Shown here one piece after another: positions 61,314 through 64,000 of a DNA stretch of 64,000 nt; position 1 is the stretch's first letter, and the number at the start of each line of letters is the position of its first letter. The stretch comes from Robertmurraya kyonggiensis (GTDB taxonomy: Bacteria > Bacillota > Bacilli > Bacillales > Cytobacillaceae): positions 434,001 to 498,000 of the forward strand of contig NZ_SWBM01000002.1 in the NCBI RefSeq assembly GCF_005116465.1. Direction: 5' to 3'. Under the pieces are notes generated by a model. The model was given only the letters and a program-made list of their open reading frames with translations, was not told the origin of the DNA and searched no databases. The position numbers and the translations under genes were made by a program.

Positions 61314-61552
61314 CTGGAAAAATTCCGGTTAAGCTATCTATTTTCATGATTTTAAGGCTGTTTAGGTCATTTAAGCGGAAAGTCTCCGCCTATTTCACCT
61401 AAATTCCGTTAATTTAACAAAATAAGCGGAGTTTCACCGGTTAAGCTATCCAAATTCATGATTTTAAGGCTGTTCAGGTTATTTAAGCGGAAAATCTCCG
61501 TCTATTTCATCTAAAATCCGTTAATTTAACAAAATAAGCGAAATTTTTCCGG
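61314..61552. repeat. 51/61-bp repeat family, right copy (inverted, two 112-bp units)
   Basis: CGGAA/CGGAG elements lie at 61314, 61376, 61427, 61488 and 61539 (steps 62, 51, 61, 51). Two 112-base units starting TTAAGCTATC at 61329 and 61441 are nearly identical. Orientation is opposite to the left copy at 55286-55462. Confidence 0.92.
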
Positions 61553-61623
61553 TTAAGTGGGTACACCTACGCCTGTCGAAAACATTTTTGAAATTAAATT
61601 TTTACGATATTAGGAGGATGAAC

Positions 61624-61830
61624 ATGTTGATGAAGAAAGCTTGGAACAAAATGAATTCTGTGTACGCACGCTATGTAAACAATGAGAAGGGGGCACAAGC
61701 CTTAGAGTGGGTGGCGCTTGGTCTTGTTGTATTAGCGATTATGGGTGTGATTGCAGCAGGGATTAATGGGGATACCTCTTTAGGGAAGTCGATTATTAAT
61801 AAACTGAAAGAAATGATTCAAGGGCTATAA
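61624..61830 (+). CDS. Flp-type pilin
   Basis: 68 residues from the ATG at 61624 (AGGAGG 6 bases upstream; ATGs at 61618 and 61630 are also in frame). A class III prepilin pattern is clear: NNEKG then AQALEWVALGLVVLAIMGVI, with cleavage after Gly and Glu at +5 of the mature protein, followed by the hydrophobic helix. The C-terminus is short, as in Flp. It is the probable major subunit of the pilus built by CpaF/TadBC. A prepilin peptidase gene is not in the window. Confidence 0.85.
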   Translation: MLMKKAWNKMNSVYARYVNNEKGAQALEWVALGLVVLAIMGVIAAGINGDTSLGKSIINKLKEMIQGL

Positions 61831-61856
61831 GGAAAGTATGGGCAAAGGATGGGGTG

Positions 61857-62246
61857 ATGTCGTTGAAGGGGATTTTAAAAAAATATATCAAAAATGAACG
61901 AGGCTCACAGGCGATTGAGTTTGTCGCGATGTTCCCTTTAATTATTTTGTCCATCCTTATTATTTGGCAAATTGGTCTTATTGCTTTTTCGTTAGTAGTC
62001 GGTGAATCTGCTGCCAGAGATGGGGCAAGAGCTGCAGCCATACATGATCCAAATTGGAAATCGGTTGCGGAAAGGTCCGCTTCTGGGATAAAAGTTGAAG
62101 TGTCAGGTGGACCGGGAACGGTCGATGCCCAAGTTTTTGTGAAAATCACGGCTCCGATAGTCAAGCTCCCTTTGATTGGCGACATGGAATTTACGTATAC
62201 AGTCGATGCGGTCATGCCTATGGAGGATGATCCCGATGAAAACTAA
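61857..62246 (+). CDS. TadE-like pseudopilin
   Basis: 129 residues from the ATG at 61857, 7 bases after AAAGGA (GTG at 61854 is possible). NERG then SQAIEFVAMFPLIILSILII is a prepilin cleavage site with Glu+5 and a hydrophobic helix; ESAARDGARAAA after it is the TadE hallmark. The C-terminal domain is small and beta-rich. TadE proteins are minor pseudopilins needed for pilus assembly. It overlaps the next gene by 11 bases. Confidence 0.87.
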   Translation: MSLKGILKKYIKNERGSQAIEFVAMFPLIILSILIIWQIGLIAFSLVVGESAARDGARAAAIHDPNWKSVAERSASGIKVEVSGGPGTVDAQVFVKITAPIVKLPLIGDMEFTYTVDAVMPMEDDPDEN

Positions 62247-63000
62247 TAAACTGAAATCCTATTTAAAAAATGAACGAGGCAGCGGGACTCTCCTGATCAT
62301 GGTCGGCATGGTTCTAGCTGCCATCTTTTTTGGATTGCTCTTTTTTGATTTTTCCAATGTGTTCATTAATAAAAGGGTCACGCAAACCGGTGCCGATGCG
62401 GCTGCAATTGCGGCTGCGAAAACGGCAAATGATTATATGAAAGACGAATTACAAACGAAAACCCAGGAGGAGCTTGATAACCTTGGGGAGGAATGGGAGA
62501 AATTTTTAGAAGAGGCTTTGGGAGATTTGGAAGAAGAAGAGGAGGGCGAGGAAGATGGCGATGAGGGTGAAGAGACGCCTCCACCAGATCCGCCTTCTAC
62601 TGAGGAACTCTTAGATTTGTTTGTTGATATGAAAGAGACAGTGATGGGAAAGAGTATGCCAGGGGATGTAAGGGCGTGGCTTCTTAATCACTCTGTTAGC
62701 GTGAAGGCTCTGACAGCGATGAAATTTTTCTTTGATGATGAAGAAGTCAATGAAATGTCCTGTAAAGTCGTTCGTGAACATTTGGGGGATGCAAGAGAAG
62801 AAGCGGAGGAATATGCAGAGAAGAATCAAAACGATCATGTAACGGAGTTTACTTTTATCCCCGAGGATTTCCGAATATACGTTGAAACGGACCGAAGTGG
62901 GAAATACACAACGGTTCCAGATAAGGAGGTTCCAGCAGTCACCTCAGAATCCTCAGCAAAAATTGGGGATCCGGAAGGTTATACGATTTCTTGCAGCTAA
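62236..63000 (+). CDS. TadG-like protein with acidic insert
   Basis: 254 residues from the ATG at 62236, after GGAGGATGA. NERG then SGTLLIMVGMVLAAIFFGLL matches the Flp-assembly TadE/G-like helix, but mature position +5 is Leu, not Glu, so prepilin processing is doubtful. TGADAAAIAAAKTAN follows the helix, as in TadG. Residues ~95-135 are very acidic (a Glu/Asp/Gly run and PPPDPP). The C-terminal part is unassigned. It is coupled to the TadE-like gene. Confidence 0.75.
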   Translation: MKTNKLKSYLKNERGSGTLLIMVGMVLAAIFFGLLFFDFSNVFINKRVTQTGADAAAIAAAKTANDYMKDELQTKTQEELDNLGEEWEKFLEEALGDLEEEEEGEEDGDEGEETPPPDPPSTEELLDLFVDMKETVMGKSMPGDVRAWLLNHSVSVKALTAMKFFFDDEEVNEMSCKVVREHLGDAREEAEEYAEKNQNDHVTEFTFIPEDFRIYVETDRSGKYTTVPDKEVPAVTSESSAKIGDPEGYTISCS

Positions 63001-63038
63001 ATCTATAAATCTATAAGGATGGTGAAGGAGGAAAGGGG

Positions 63039-64000
63039 ATGCCTCAGAAGGAAAAATGGGTTGGATTTTTCATATGCATGATCGTAGTTCTTTATCTACA
63101 GGCATTTTTGGTGCAGCCAATTTATGCTAATGTAGAAGATATACAAACTGATGGTCAGAATATTCATGAAACAAAACTGAACGATGGCAAGGGAGAATCC
63201 GTCGGTGGCGGTGGTGAAGATGTTCCGTGGTGGAAAAAGGCATGGAACAAAGTAAAAGACATTGGAAATAAAGGTTTGGATCTGATAGAGGATATAGGTG
63301 ATTCTATTGGTGATCAATGGAATGAATTTCTCGATTGGTCTTCAGATGCCTTGGATAGTACGAAGGACTGGATATCTGATGTCGGAGGTGACATTGGAGA
63401 TTGGTTCAAAGATGTAGGCAGCTCGATCGGAGCATTTTTCTCGGATGCCTGGGATTGGATTCAGGAGAATGAATGGATCCAAACGATAGCAGCAGGTTTA
63501 TTAGCAACAGTGATCATCATCGGTGGTGCCTTCCTGATTGTTGGAAGCTTGCCAGCTATAGCCGTTATTGTGGTTGTTGCCGGTCTTGCAATCGGTGCTG
63601 GCTTCTTATATCAATGGCTAGCAGGAGAAGATTATAATTTCTTCGGTGCCTTGGGAGCTTCCTTAGTAGGAGGACTTGTCGGTTATTTCGGAATGACAAC
63701 TGGTGCATTTGCTGCAGGCTGGGCATGGTTAAGGTATACGGCAGGACCTGCTGCTTGGTCATGGATTAAGGGAACGGCTGTCCCGTGGGTGGTTGGACGA
63801 GGTCAGGCTGCTTGGAGATGGATGAAAACAGCTGCCTATCCATGGATTCGAGGGAAAGTTGTTTCGGGTTGGCGCTGGTTTAAGGGGTTGCCTGCTTGGG
63901 GGCAGATTAAGGCGGGATTTGGTATTCCTAACTACTGGAAGGTAGTCTTAAAGGGTGCAGGAATGTCTGGCCTCTTTTCTGGGCTAATAGATATTGCCAA
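63039..64000 (+). CDS. Tryptophan-rich secreted/membrane protein, 3' truncated by window edge
   Basis: The frame is open from ATG 63039 (GAAGGAGGAAAGGGG upstream) to the window end, 320 codons with no stop. A Sec signal peptide (hydrophobic ~8-25, ending IYA at 28-30) is followed by a linker, an amphipathic helical stretch (~78-145) with D-W and G-D-x-G repeats, two or three hydrophobic segments at ~147-192 and ~203-226, then a Trp repeat. There are 24 Trp in 320 residues. W-x-W pairs at 240/242, 259/261 and 278/280 recur every 19 residues, each followed 7-8 residues later by another Trp (250, 269, 287). I recognise no family. Last in the pilin transcript as far as visible. Confidence 0.8.
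   Translation, partial: MPQKEKWVGFFICMIVVLYLQAFLVQPIYANVEDIQTDGQNIHETKLNDGKGESVGGGGEDVPWWKKAWNKVKDIGNKGLDLIEDIGDSIGDQWNEFLDWSSDALDSTKDWISDVGGDIGDWFKDVGSSIGAFFSDAWDWIQENEWIQTIAAGLLATVIIIGGAFLIVGSLPAIAVIVVVAGLAIGAGFLYQWLAGEDYNFFGALGASLVGGLVGYFGMTTGAFAAGWAWLRYTAGPAAWSWIKGTAVPWVVGRGQAAWRWMKTAAYPWIRGKVVSGWRWFKGLPAWGQIKAGFGIPNYWKVVLKGAGMSGLFSGLIDIA

Overview
The window is low-GC Firmicute DNA, almost certainly from the Bacillaceae/Planococcaceae. The gene order comFA-comFC-yvyF-flgM-flgN-flgK-flgL-yviE-fliW-csrA-hag-flaG-fliD-fliS-fliT-hpf-secA-prfB-yvjA-cccB-ftsE-ftsX-ctpB matches the Bacillus subtilis chromosome. Strong AGGAGG-type ribosome sites, frequent TTG starts, SigD-type promoters and rho-independent terminators agree with this. 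The species cannot be fixed from the sequence.

Layout. 1-1503: late-competence genes (comFA is cut by the window edge; comFB is absent). 1912-12766: flagellar operons. Compared with B. subtilis, five genes are inserted between flgM and flgN: a FliK-like protein, a YlqH/FlhB-C-like protein, a second fliS, a second flagellin and yaaR. 12855-19561: four glycosyltransferases, each with TPR-like helical repeats or a long helical tail, placed directly behind the main flagellin and probably acting on it. 19611-21146: a graveyard holding a broken rfbF-type cytidylyltransferase and a flagellin relic. 21209-24879: flaG-fliD-fliS-fliT, a YjfB-like gene and hpf. 25164-27940: ywrD-type gamma-glutamyltransferase and a split chromate transporter. 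28060-30703 (minus strand): a chemoreceptor with a BMP-family binding lipoprotein under a SigD promoter. 30960-33361: a SEC-C protein and a NERD protein. 34071-38838: a trehalose locus with divergent treR, operators and a cre site. 39477-50434: secA, prfB (with its programmed frameshift), yvjA, two cytochromes c, ftsEX, an M23 hydrolase and ctpB. 51286-53397 (minus strand): a class A PBP. 53934-64000: a VWA lipoprotein and a Tad/Flp pilus locus that ends in a cut-off, tryptophan-rich secreted protein.

How it works together. FlgM/SigD timing is visible as near-consensus SigD promoters (TAAA-N14/15-GCCGATAT type) before flgM, fliS1-hag1, flgN-flgK-flgL, hag2, flaG-fliD and bmp-mcp. FliW-CsrA control is visible as a GGA-loop hairpin plus a GGA in the Shine-Dalgarno of hag2; hag1 has no such leader. 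The trehalose genes show two 16-bp operators, one inside the promoter spacer, with a cre site just downstream.

The most unusual signal is in the intergenic DNA. Five families of short, strictly spaced repeats fill the gaps: 11 bp at 1499-1789, 21 bp at 24944-25095, 20 bp at 27960-27995 and 44718-45055, 52 bp at four loci (28 units, in both orientations), and alternating 51/61 bp at two sites that flank the Tad motor genes in inverted orientation. The periods lie close to whole numbers of DNA helical turns. I do not recognise these families. The second notable item is the Trp-rich protein at 63039, with a 19-residue W-x-W repeat.
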